DNA of 5,551 nucleotides from Lachnospiraceae bacterium (GTDB lineage: Bacteria; Bacillota; Clostridia; Lachnospirales; Lachnospiraceae): assembly GCA_003520105.1 (NCBI GenBank), contig DOVL01000195.1:1-5551 (forward strand). The letters run 5' to 3'. The translations under genes and the position numbers were made by a program. Below are positions 1 to 5,292 of this stretch, piece after piece (the first letter of the stretch is position 1; each line of letters starts with the position of its first letter). Under the pieces are notes generated by a model that did no database searches, was not told the DNA's origin, and saw nothing but the letters and a program-made list of their open reading frames with translations.

Positions 1-276
1 GATCCGGGTATCGGATTTGCCAAGAATACGCAGGATAACCTTCGTGTGATGAAGCATCTTGAAAGATTCTGCGATATGGGTTATCCGGTACTTCTCGGAG
101 TATCAAGAAAGAGTATGATAGGAAATACGCTCAACCTTCCTAGCGAAGAGAGAGAAGAAGGAACTATAGCTGCAAATGTATTTGGACTTATGAAGGGCTG
201 CAGGATCTTCAGAGTTCATGATGTACAGAAAAACCGCAGGGCGCTCGATATGACCTATGCGATGATGCATGCATAA
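1..276 (+). CDS. folP: Dihydropteroate synthase, C-terminal part (partial at the window's 5' edge)
   Basis: This is the last 91 residues of dihydropteroate synthase, the cytoplasmic enzyme that condenses 6-hydroxymethyl-7,8-dihydropterin diphosphate with p-aminobenzoate to give dihydropteroate. The frame is open from base 1 and stops at TAA 274-276; the N-terminal two thirds lie outside the window. Numbering visible residues from 1, I see DPGIGF (1-6), the SRKSMIG substrate-loop motif (35-41, with the conserved Ser-Arg-Lys) and the C-terminal FRVHDV motif (70-75), whose Arg and His are family hallmarks. Both motifs are intact, so this end of the protein looks functional. The in-frame GTG/ATG at 46-51 are internal codons, not starts. 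The next gene begins 114 nt downstream and makes the pterin substrate of this enzyme, which supports a folate operon. Identification is firm. Confidence 0.95.
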   Translation, partial: DPGIGFAKNTQDNLRVMKHLERFCDMGYPVLLGVSRKSMIGNTLNLPSEEREEGTIAANVFGLMKGCRIFRVHDVQKNRRALDMTYAMMHA

Positions 277-287
277 AACATACGGTT

Positions 288-365
288 TATCGAATATAGA
301 CAGATTATATCGAGTATAGACGTATGGTTCATCTGATACAGACAGTTGTTTCATCGTATATGAAC
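288..365 (+). repeat. Four degenerate ~20-22 nt tandem repeat units in the folP-folBK spacer
   Basis: The spacer contains four related 14-nt cores: TATCGAATATAGAC (288-301), TATCGAGTATAGAC (308-321), CATCTGATACAGAC (330-343) and CATCGTATATGAAC (352-365). The periods are 20, 22 and 22 nt. The first two differ at one base, and the others are progressively diverged. The similarity is visible directly; the function is unknown. Possibilities are a decayed tandem duplication, repeated binding sites for a regulator, or an mRNA feature of the operon. Confidence 0.55.
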
Positions 366-370
366 GATGA
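351..370 (+). promoter_or_regulatory. Small hairpin just upstream of the folBK-pheA ribosome binding site
   Basis: TCATCGT (351-357) and ACGATGA (364-370) form a perfect 7-bp stem with a 6-nt loop. The stem ends 10 nt before the AGGA element at 381-384. No T-run follows, so it is not an intrinsic terminator. It could shape translation initiation of the downstream gene or protect a processed mRNA end; this is inference. Confidence 0.4.
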
Positions 371-390
371 TTAGTTATATAGGATATAGT

Positions 391-2079
391 ATGGACAAGA
401 TAGTAATAAAGAATTTAAATATATTTGCCTATCACGGCGTATTTGAAGAGGAGAAGAAAAACGGACAGCTTTTCAGGATTTCTGCTGAACTGAGATTATC
501 TCTCAGAAAGGCTGCACAGCAGGACGACCTCCGTCTGGCGGTTAACTATGCTGACGTTTGTGAGCTTATTCAGGAAGTGACTACAAGAGAGAAATGCGAT
601 CTGATCGAGACTGTTGCCGAGAATATAGCTGCCGAGATCCTTATGAAATACAAGACTGTTCAGGGCGTAAGAGTTAAGGTAAGTAAGCCGGATGCGCCGA
701 TCGATATGACCTTTGAGGATGTGGCTGTGGTTGTCGACAGAGAGAGACACACCGCACTTCTCGGACTCGGCTCAAATCTTGGTGACAGAGAGCAGTATCT
801 GAAAACTGCCGTTGATCAGCTGGGTAAGGATGATTATATCAAGGTGAAGAAGGTTTCTTCATACATAGAGACTGAACCGTACGGCCCGGTCGATCAGCCT
901 GATTTCTTAAACGCAGCGGTTCTTGTCGAAACACTTTATACGGCCGAAGAGCTTCTTATGGTTACAAGTGACATCGAGCAGGATGCGAAGCGTGAGAGGA
1001 TAATCCACTGGGGTCCGAGGACTCTTGATATAGACATACTTCTCTTTGATGATGAGATTATTTCTACGGAGAGGCTGACGGTGCCGCATAAGGAGATGCA
1101 TCTTAGAGATTTTGTGCTTCGTCCGGCGGATGAGATCGCACCATATCTGATGCATCCTGTATTTAAGAAGACTATCCACCAGCTTCTCGAGGAACTTAGG
1201 AATAAGGAGGAACATGCTGCCAAGCCTTATATTGATGAAGAATATAAGATGGTGGATGACCTTGAGATAAACAGCGATACGAGGGTTGTATACGCCGGCG
1301 TTCCGGGTGCATATGCCGAGTCGGCTGTTATTAAATACTTCGGCGATAATGTATCGATTTATAATGTCAAGAACTTTGATGATATAGTTGAAGAGGTTGC
1401 AGCGGGCAGAGCTGACTACGGTGTGATACCGCTTGAGAACTCTTCGGCAGGATTTGTAACAGGTAACTATGACATAATCAAGACAAGCGGTGTAAGGATC
1501 GTTGCGGAGGTTGTGCTCGATATCGAGCATGCGCTTCTTGGCGTACCGGGGGCATCGATCAGCGATATCAGAAAGGTTTATTCGCACGCTCAGGGACTTA
1601 TGCAGTGCAAGGAATACATCGATAAGCATGGTTTCTCGAGCTCAAGCGTGAGCAACACTGCGGCGGCGGCCAAGAAGGTCCGTGAGGAGGGCAATCCTGC
1701 ATATGCAGCGATAGCAAGCGAGAGAGCGGCGCGTCTCTATAATCTTTCGGTTCTTGATACAAGGATAAATACACTTAATGACAATTCTACCAAGTTTGTT
1801 GTTGTAACAGGCAAGAAGGTAGCTCTGAAGGATGCGGATAATATCAGTATCTGCTTCATGACGGCACATAAAGTCGGAGCGCTCTTCAATATCATGAGAC
1901 TGTTCAATGATAATGGTCTCAACATGACCAGTATTGAGTCACGTCCGAGCCAGAGAAAGAAGTGGCAGTATTATTTCTATGTAACCTTCAACGGACGCCT
2001 TACAGATAAGAATGTCAGGAAGGCTCTCGGTGAGATAGTTCGCGAGGCTGATGAGATGGAGGTTCTGGGAACCTTCTGA
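391..2079 (+). CDS. Fused dihydroneopterin aldolase (FolB) - HPPK (FolK) - prephenate dehydratase - ACT domain protein
   Basis: A 562-residue cytoplasmic protein combines three enzymes. FolB (about 1-118) cleaves dihydroneopterin to 6-hydroxymethyl-dihydropterin; by motif alignment with S. aureus FolB, its key residues E21, Y53, E73 and K99 (SKPDAP) are present. FolK (about 121-272) pyrophosphorylates that product: GLGSNLGDR 125-133, DQPDFLNAA 168-176, WGPRTLDIDILLFD 207-220 with Mg-binding D213/D215, and VPH 231-233. Prephenate dehydratase (about 297-475) makes phenylpyruvate: GAYAESA 306-312, IPLENSSAG 346-354, YSHAQ 397-401, and catalytic Thr467 in a TKF (usually TRF) motif. The ACT domain (about 484-562) keeps the Phe-binding GAL (496-498) and ESRP (516-519) motifs. 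ATG 391 is chosen because AGGA 381-384 precedes it by 6 nt; an in-frame ATG at 367 lacks a site. FolB-FolK fusions are known, but the dehydratase normally follows chorismate mutase or stands alone. There is no stop or frameshift at the junction. Confidence 0.9.
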   Translation: MDKIVIKNLNIFAYHGVFEEEKKNGQLFRISAELRLSLRKAAQQDDLRLAVNYADVCELIQEVTTREKCDLIETVAENIAAEILMKYKTVQGVRVKVSKPDAPIDMTFEDVAVVVDRERHTALLGLGSNLGDREQYLKTAVDQLGKDDYIKVKKVSSYIETEPYGPVDQPDFLNAAVLVETLYTAEELLMVTSDIEQDAKRERIIHWGPRTLDIDILLFDDEIISTERLTVPHKEMHLRDFVLRPADEIAPYLMHPVFKKTIHQLLEELRNKEEHAAKPYIDEEYKMVDDLEINSDTRVVYAGVPGAYAESAVIKYFGDNVSIYNVKNFDDIVEEVAAGRADYGVIPLENSSAGFVTGNYDIIKTSGVRIVAEVVLDIEHALLGVPGASISDIRKVYSHAQGLMQCKEYIDKHGFSSSSVSNTAAAAKKVREEGNPAYAAIASERAARLYNLSVLDTRINTLNDNSTKFVVVTGKKVALKDADNISICFMTAHKVGALFNIMRLFNDNGLNMTSIESRPSQRKKWQYYFYVTFNGRLTDKNVRKALGEIVREADEMEVLGTF

Positions 2080-2144
2080 TGATACACTGATATTCTGTAT
2101 CTTGTGGATGGTAATGAGTGAGAAGAAATTGATGCGGAAAACTG

Positions 2145-2163
2145 ATTCAGAATAGTTCTGAAT
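2145..2163. promoter_or_regulatory. 19-bp perfect inverted repeat upstream of the SpoIIE-family gene
   Basis: ATTCAGAA (2145-2152), TAG, TTCTGAAT (2156-2163) is a perfect 8-bp dyad with a 3-nt centre. It lies 30 nt before the ATG at 2194 and 16 nt before that gene's Shine-Dalgarno site. No T-run follows, which argues against an intrinsic terminator. It could be an operator for a dimeric regulator or an mRNA hairpin. I see no convincing sigma-70 promoter in the 2080-2193 spacer, so the downstream gene may be cotranscribed with folBK-pheA. Confidence 0.45.
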
Positions 2164-2193
2164 GAAGTGGCGTATCATAGGGGAAGATTTGAT

Positions 2194-4248
2194 ATGTTAT
2201 CAATGATTTTAAGAATGTCTGCTGTATCGGCAGTTTATATTATTCTGACATATGTCCTGTGGCTGTATTTCAGAGGTAAAGAGATCACATCGTCAAGGAA
2301 GATAGTACTGGGTCTGATCTACGGCTTATGTGCGATACTTTCTACGCATTACGGTATCGATTATGAGCATATGATGCTGAATATCAGAGATGCAGCACCT
2401 CTTTCTGCAGGCCTTTTCTTTGATCCGGTATCAGGTATTATTGCCGGTATCATAGGTGGAGTTGAGCGTTTTATTGTCGGTGAATTTTATAATGTGGGTG
2501 CTTATACCAGAATAGCGTGCAGCGTTTCGACTCTTCTCGCGGGTATAGTATCTGCGCTTCTTCATATCTATATTTTCAAGAAGAAAAAACCATCTGCTTT
2601 CTATGCGTTCTTCATGGGCGCCATGATGGAAGCTTTCCATATGTATGTCGTTTTCATCACACACAGAGACGATGTAAATATGGCCTTTTATGTTGTGAAA
2701 ACCTGCGCTTTTCCGATGATCATATTTACAGGTATAGCACTCGCACTGACATCTGTGGTATTAAGCGTTAAAGCGGGCGAATGGAAGAATCCGTTTAGGA
2801 AAAAAGCTATGGATGAGATTGCTGTTTCGCAGAAATTCCAGTTCTGGCTTTTTGTTGTTACTACGATCATACTGATTCTGAATTTCACCATAAATTTCCT
2901 TATAGAGACCAAATCTGCGATGCAGAACGCCAGAGATGATCTGGACAAAATATACGAATCGATCAAGGATACTTACGATGGCGTACAGCCGCTTCACGTT
3001 GAGGTTGAGGATATCGTATTTGGAATGAGTGAAGAGGAGCTGTTCGAGATATGCGACAGCGATGACAATATCATTTCGGGTGTTCATAAGGGAGGTGTTT
3101 TACCTCGGCTGGATGATATGGATGAAGATGACGACGGCTTCTTTAAAGCAACTCTTTATGACACGAAATCCTATTGTAAGATCTATGAGTTTGATGAGCT
3201 GAAGGTGATCGTATATATGCCTATGAAGGATATTTATTCGAGTCGAGACGCCAGGGCGTATGAGATCATTCTTGCGTATATAATTGTCTTCACCGTTATT
3301 TATATCCTTGTTTCCATGCTTGTTCAAAATATAGTTGTCGGTAATCTGCAGATGGTCAATGAGTCTCTTAACAAGATTACCGATGGCGACTTGAACGAAA
3401 AGGTAGATGTGTACAGTTCTTATGAGTTTGCATCACTTTCCAATGATATCAATCAGACAGTCAGTGTTCTGAAGAACTACATAAATGCTGCGGAGAAGAG
3501 AGTTGAGCAGGAACTCTTCATGGCTAAGTCAATCCAGGAGTCATCACTTCCTCGTAATTTCACTTTCCCAAGAAAAGATTTTGAGATCTATGCAACGATG
3601 GATGCCGCAAAAGAGGTTGGCGGAGACTTCTACGATTTCTTCTTCATAGATGCAAATAAGCTCTGTATGGTAATAGCCGATGTATCCGGAAAGGGTATTC
3701 CTGCAGCGCTCTTCATGATGAGGAGTAAGACCACGATCAGAAGCATGGCTGAATCAGGAAAGCGGCCTGCGGAAATATTCCAGATAGCCAACGATTCGCT
3801 CTGTGAAGGCAATGATGCGTCGATGTTTGTTACTGTATGGATCGGTATCATTGATCTTGAAACAGGCCATATGGTATGTTCAAATGCCGGACATGAATAT
3901 CCTGCAATCATGAGAGCAGGAGGAGAGTATGAGCTTTATAAGCAGAAGCATAATATTGCTCTTGCCGTATGTGAAGGCATGAAGTTCAGAGAATATGAGA
4001 TCGATCTGAATCCCGGTGATCGCCTCTTTGTATATACCGATGGTGTTCCGGAGTCTAAGAATAAAGAAAACGTACAGTACGAAACAGATCGTCTGATCAA
4101 CATACTGAACAAGAGGAAGGATGCTTCGGACAAGCTTCTCCTTCCGGCTGTAAGAAGAGATATCGAAAGCTTTGTTAATGGGGCTGATCAGTTCGATGAT
4201 ATTACGATGCTTGGATTCTCTTATAAAGGGAATGGGCAGAAGAGTTGA
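2194..4248 (+). CDS. Membrane-bound SpoIIE/PP2C-type serine phosphatase with LytS-like 5TM sensor and HAMP domain
   Basis: A 684-residue signalling protein expected to dephosphorylate a Ser/Thr-phosphorylated partner, classically an anti-anti-sigma (STAS) protein; no partner gene is in the window. Residues 1-192 form a hydrophobic multi-helix block resembling the 5TMR-LYT receptor (DAAPLSAGLFFDPVSGIIAG around 66-85, ERFIVG 91-96). A helix at about 215-236 leads to an extracytoplasmic segment (about 237-354) with a Cache-like ending (ICDSDDNIISG 286-296, VIVYMPMKDIY 338-348). A last helix (about 355-378), HAMP (about 379-432) and a helical linker (about 425-450) precede the phosphatase (about 465-678). 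Metal-binding acidic residues are present: GGDFYD (D478), ADVSGKG (D496), YTDGVPE (D616) and FDDITML (D668/D669), plus NAGHE 564-568. ATG 2194 follows AGGGGAAG (2179-2186) at good spacing; the in-frame GTG at 2167 has no site. The catalytic set looks complete. The ligand is unknown. Confidence 0.9.
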   Translation: MLSMILRMSAVSAVYIILTYVLWLYFRGKEITSSRKIVLGLIYGLCAILSTHYGIDYEHMMLNIRDAAPLSAGLFFDPVSGIIAGIIGGVERFIVGEFYNVGAYTRIACSVSTLLAGIVSALLHIYIFKKKKPSAFYAFFMGAMMEAFHMYVVFITHRDDVNMAFYVVKTCAFPMIIFTGIALALTSVVLSVKAGEWKNPFRKKAMDEIAVSQKFQFWLFVVTTIILILNFTINFLIETKSAMQNARDDLDKIYESIKDTYDGVQPLHVEVEDIVFGMSEEELFEICDSDDNIISGVHKGGVLPRLDDMDEDDDGFFKATLYDTKSYCKIYEFDELKVIVYMPMKDIYSSRDARAYEIILAYIIVFTVIYILVSMLVQNIVVGNLQMVNESLNKITDGDLNEKVDVYSSYEFASLSNDINQTVSVLKNYINAAEKRVEQELFMAKSIQESSLPRNFTFPRKDFEIYATMDAAKEVGGDFYDFFFIDANKLCMVIADVSGKGIPAALFMMRSKTTIRSMAESGKRPAEIFQIANDSLCEGNDASMFVTVWIGIIDLETGHMVCSNAGHEYPAIMRAGGEYELYKQKHNIALAVCEGMKFREYEIDLNPGDRLFVYTDGVPESKNKENVQYETDRLINILNKRKDASDKLLLPAVRRDIESFVNGADQFDDITMLGFSYKGNGQKS

Positions 4249-4256
4249 AAATAAGC

Positions 4257-4280
4257 GGCCCGGGATCATCCCGGGCCTTT
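4257..4280 (+). terminator. Rho-independent terminator after the SpoIIE-family gene
   Basis: GGCCCGGGA (4257-4265) and TCCCGGGCC (4269-4277) form a perfect, very GC-rich 9-bp stem with a TCA loop, starting 8 nt after the TGA at 4246-4248. Only TTT follows before C and an A-run, so the U-tract is weak, but stem strength and position support termination. It insulates the infC promoter, whose -35 begins 14 nt downstream of the stem. Confidence 0.75.
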
Positions 4281-4291
4281 CAAAAAAACGG

Positions 4292-4320
4292 TTGACAAAA
4301 GCTTACGTATGTGTTAACCT
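4292..4320 (+). promoter_or_regulatory. Sigma-70/SigA-type promoter of the infC-rpmI-rplT operon
   Basis: A consensus -35 TTGACA (4292-4297) and a -10 TAACCT (4315-4320) are separated by 17 nt. A TG dinucleotide at 4312-4313 gives the extended -10 pattern TGnTAACCT, which would compensate for the imperfect -10 hexamer. Transcription should start near 4327. The terminator directly upstream and the leader directly downstream fit this placement. Confidence 0.8.
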
Positions 4321-4326
4321 ATCACA

Positions 4327-4473
4327 TGTTGAAAACAAAGCAGAGTATCCACTCTCACCTCAGCATCCATGAATGACTCGGGTTAAATAACATTTTCCAA
4401 ACTATAGATCATGGTTTGTAATTTTGTTAAATGGTGGATACTGTCCATCATTTTTTATTTGGAGGGCAAAGCA
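4327..4473 (+). promoter_or_regulatory. infC operon leader with attenuator architecture, probable L20-responsive leader
   Basis: This is the untranslated leader between the predicted transcription start and infC. AGTATCCACT (4344-4353) can pair with GGTGGATACT (4433-4442): nine Watson-Crick pairs plus one U-G. The closed region contains a hairpin at 4357-4383 (ACCT/GGGT, AG/CT and CAT/ATG helices with a C-C mismatch and a bulged A). It also contains a two-part hairpin: TAACA 4388-4392 with TGTTA 4425-4429, and CAAACTAT 4398-4405 with ATGGTTTG 4411-4418, loop AGATC. The long-range helix shares bases 4433-4442 with the terminator at 4429-4456, so the two folds exclude each other. Firmicutes infC operons are known to be controlled by L20 through a leader of this kind (Rfam L20_leader). 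The pairings are seen; the L20 assignment is inferred from gene context and topology. Confidence 0.75.
4429..4456 (+). terminator. Intrinsic attenuator terminator in the infC leader
   Basis: AAATGGTGGA (4429-4438) pairs with TCCATCATTT (4444-4453) around a TACTG loop; the core is TGGTGGA/TCCATCA with one G-U pair. A run of six T (4451-4456) follows the core stem. This is a typical rho-independent terminator placed before the infC ribosome binding site at 4461. Its 5' arm and loop overlap the downstream strand of the long-range leader helix, so readthrough requires that alternative fold. Confidence 0.78.
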
Positions 4474-4476
4474 ATA
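4461..4476 (+). promoter_or_regulatory. infC ribosome binding site and AUA start codon
   Basis: GGAGGG (4461-4466) is a strong Shine-Dalgarno sequence, followed after 7 nt by ATA (4474-4476) in the IF3 frame. No ATG, GTG or TTG lies at usable distance in frame. infC genes of other bacteria start with rare AUU/AUC/AUA codons, which allows IF3 to repress its own translation, so AUA is the best-supported start. Confidence 0.75.
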
Positions 4477-4977
4477 GAGTATTTAATCAATGAACAGATC
4501 AGGGACAAGGAAGTAAGAGTGATCGGTGCTGAAGGAAATCAGCTCGGGGTTATGTCCATTAAGGATGCGCTTGCCGCAGCCGAAGAGGCGGAGATGGATC
4601 TCGTAAGAGTTTCACCAAATGCTAAACCGCCTGTTTGCAGGATCGTGGATTACAGCAAATTTCGTTATGAAATGATCCGTAAGGAAAAGGAGCAGAAGAA
4701 GAAGCAGAAGATCGTTGAGGTTAAGGAAGTTAGACTTTCACCAAACATTGATGTGAATGACCTTAATACCAAGATCAATATGGCTCGTAAGTTCCTTTCA
4801 AAGGGTGACAGAGTTAAAGTCACACTCAGATTCAGAGGAAGAGAGCTTGCGTACGTAAATCAGAGCAAGAAGATTCTTGATGATTTTGCGGAGAAGCTTT
4901 CAGATATATCTACCGTCGATAAGGCGGCTAAGTTTGAAGGCAGGAATATGTTCATGTTCCTCGCTGCAAAACACTAA
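4474..4977 (+). CDS. infC: Translation initiation factor IF-3
   Basis: IF3 binds the 30S subunit, prevents premature 50S joining and proofreads the start codon and initiator tRNA. From the AUA start the product is 167 residues, about the usual family length. The N-terminal domain (about 4-70) begins with the typical [13 protein letters not shown] (5-17) and carries the IF3 signature [14 protein letters not shown] (56-69). A Lys-rich linker follows ([10 protein letters not shown] 70-79). The C-terminal domain (about 80-167) includes VRLSPNID (86-93), [14 protein letters not shown] (111-124) and [13 protein letters not shown] (154-166). An ATG at 4411 is in frame, but using it would place coding sequence across the attenuator and both arms of the leader structure; homologous proteins begin near INEQIR. 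infC is first in the operon, 32 nt before rpmI. Control is expected both by leader attenuation and through the rare start codon. Confidence 0.95.
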   Translation: MEYLINEQIRDKEVRVIGAEGNQLGVMSIKDALAAAEEAEMDLVRVSPNAKPPVCRIVDYSKFRYEMIRKEKEQKKKQKIVEVKEVRLSPNIDVNDLNTKINMARKFLSKGDRVKVTLRFRGRELAYVNQSKKILDDFAEKLSDISTVDKAAKFEGRNMFMFLAAKH

Positions 4978-5009
4978 TATCGAAAGAAGCATTTAAGGAG
5001 GATAAGATA

Positions 5010-5207
5010 ATGCCAAAGTTAAAGACAAAGAGAGCAGCAGCTAAGCGCTTTCAGAAAACAGGTACAGGAAAGTTAAAGAGAAATAAAGCTTACAAGAGCC
5101 ACATCCTTACTAAGAAGACAACAAAGAGAAAGAGAAATCTCAGAAAAGCGACAATGACAGATCATACAAACAGCAAGGTAATGAAGAAGATTCTTCCTTA
5201 CATCTAA
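5010..5207 (+). CDS. rpmI: 50S ribosomal protein L35
   Basis: L35 is a small, strongly basic component of the large ribosomal subunit. The 65-residue product has the normal family length and the N-terminal pattern [13 protein letters not shown] (2-14), corresponding to the L35 signature, followed by [12 protein letters not shown] (16-27) and the conserved HILTKKT segment (31-37). ATG 5010 is preceded by a perfect AAGGAGG (4995-5001) at 8 nt spacing. It lies between infC and rplT in the standard infC-rpmI-rplT order and shares their transcript. Nothing is abnormal in the protein; the 85-nt spacer that follows is long for this operon and holds a hairpin. Confidence 0.97.
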   Translation: MPKLKTKRAAAKRFQKTGTGKLKRNKAYKSHILTKKTTKRKRNLRKATMTDHTNSKVMKKILPYI

Positions 5208-5242
5208 TCTGATAAGTCATATTGCTGTGATCAATTGATAGA

Positions 5243-5265
5243 ACTCTTCCGTGATCGGACAGAGT
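5243..5265 (+). promoter_or_regulatory. Strong hairpin in the rpmI-rplT spacer
   Basis: ACTCT (5243-5247) plus TCCG (5248-5251) pair with CGGA (5256-5259) plus AGAGT (5261-5265), giving nine pairs with one bulged C (5260) and a TGAT loop. It ends 13 nt before the rplT Shine-Dalgarno site (5279-5284). The T-rich stretch at 5272-5278 is interrupted and distant, so this is probably not a terminator. A role in rplT translation control, mRNA processing or stability is possible. Confidence 0.5.
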
Positions 5266-5292
5266 GATTCAGTATTTTAGGAGGATAATAAA

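Noticed and set aside
367..390. Upstream in-frame ATG that would extend the FolB-FolK-PDT protein by 8 residues
   Set aside because: It has no Shine-Dalgarno site at proper distance, whereas ATG 391 has AGGA 6 nt upstream and gives the usual FolB N-terminus.
907..1629. 240-codon open frame on the minus strand
   Set aside because: It lies wholly opposite the FolK-PDT coding region, shows no recognisable domain or ribosome binding site, and is best explained as a shadow.
2081..2101. GATACA/TGTATC inverted repeat after the fusion gene, as a terminator
   Set aside because: It has only six A-T-rich pairs, a 9-nt loop and no T-run, so it is too weak to call.
2129..2157. TTGATG ... ATAGTT as a promoter for the phosphatase gene
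   Set aside because: The -10 hexamer is poor and falls in the palindrome; a promoter is possible but not supported.
2167..2193. GTG start extending the phosphatase by 9 residues
   Set aside because: No ribosome binding site precedes it; the AGGGGAAG at 2179-2186 lies inside the extension and serves ATG 2194.
4172..4372. 66-codon open frame running from the phosphatase 3' end across the terminator and promoter
   Set aside because: It overlaps the phosphatase gene, the GC-rich terminator and the infC promoter, and shows no ribosome binding site or recognisable protein.
4326..4376. 16-codon ATG frame at the start of the infC leader, as a possible leader peptide
   Set aside because: The ATG falls at the predicted transcription start with no ribosome binding site, and the region is better explained by leader RNA helices.
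4411..4473. In-frame ATG extension of infC by 21 residues
   Set aside because: It would translate the attenuator stem and the infC ribosome binding site, lacks its own site, and has no match to the IF3 N-terminus.
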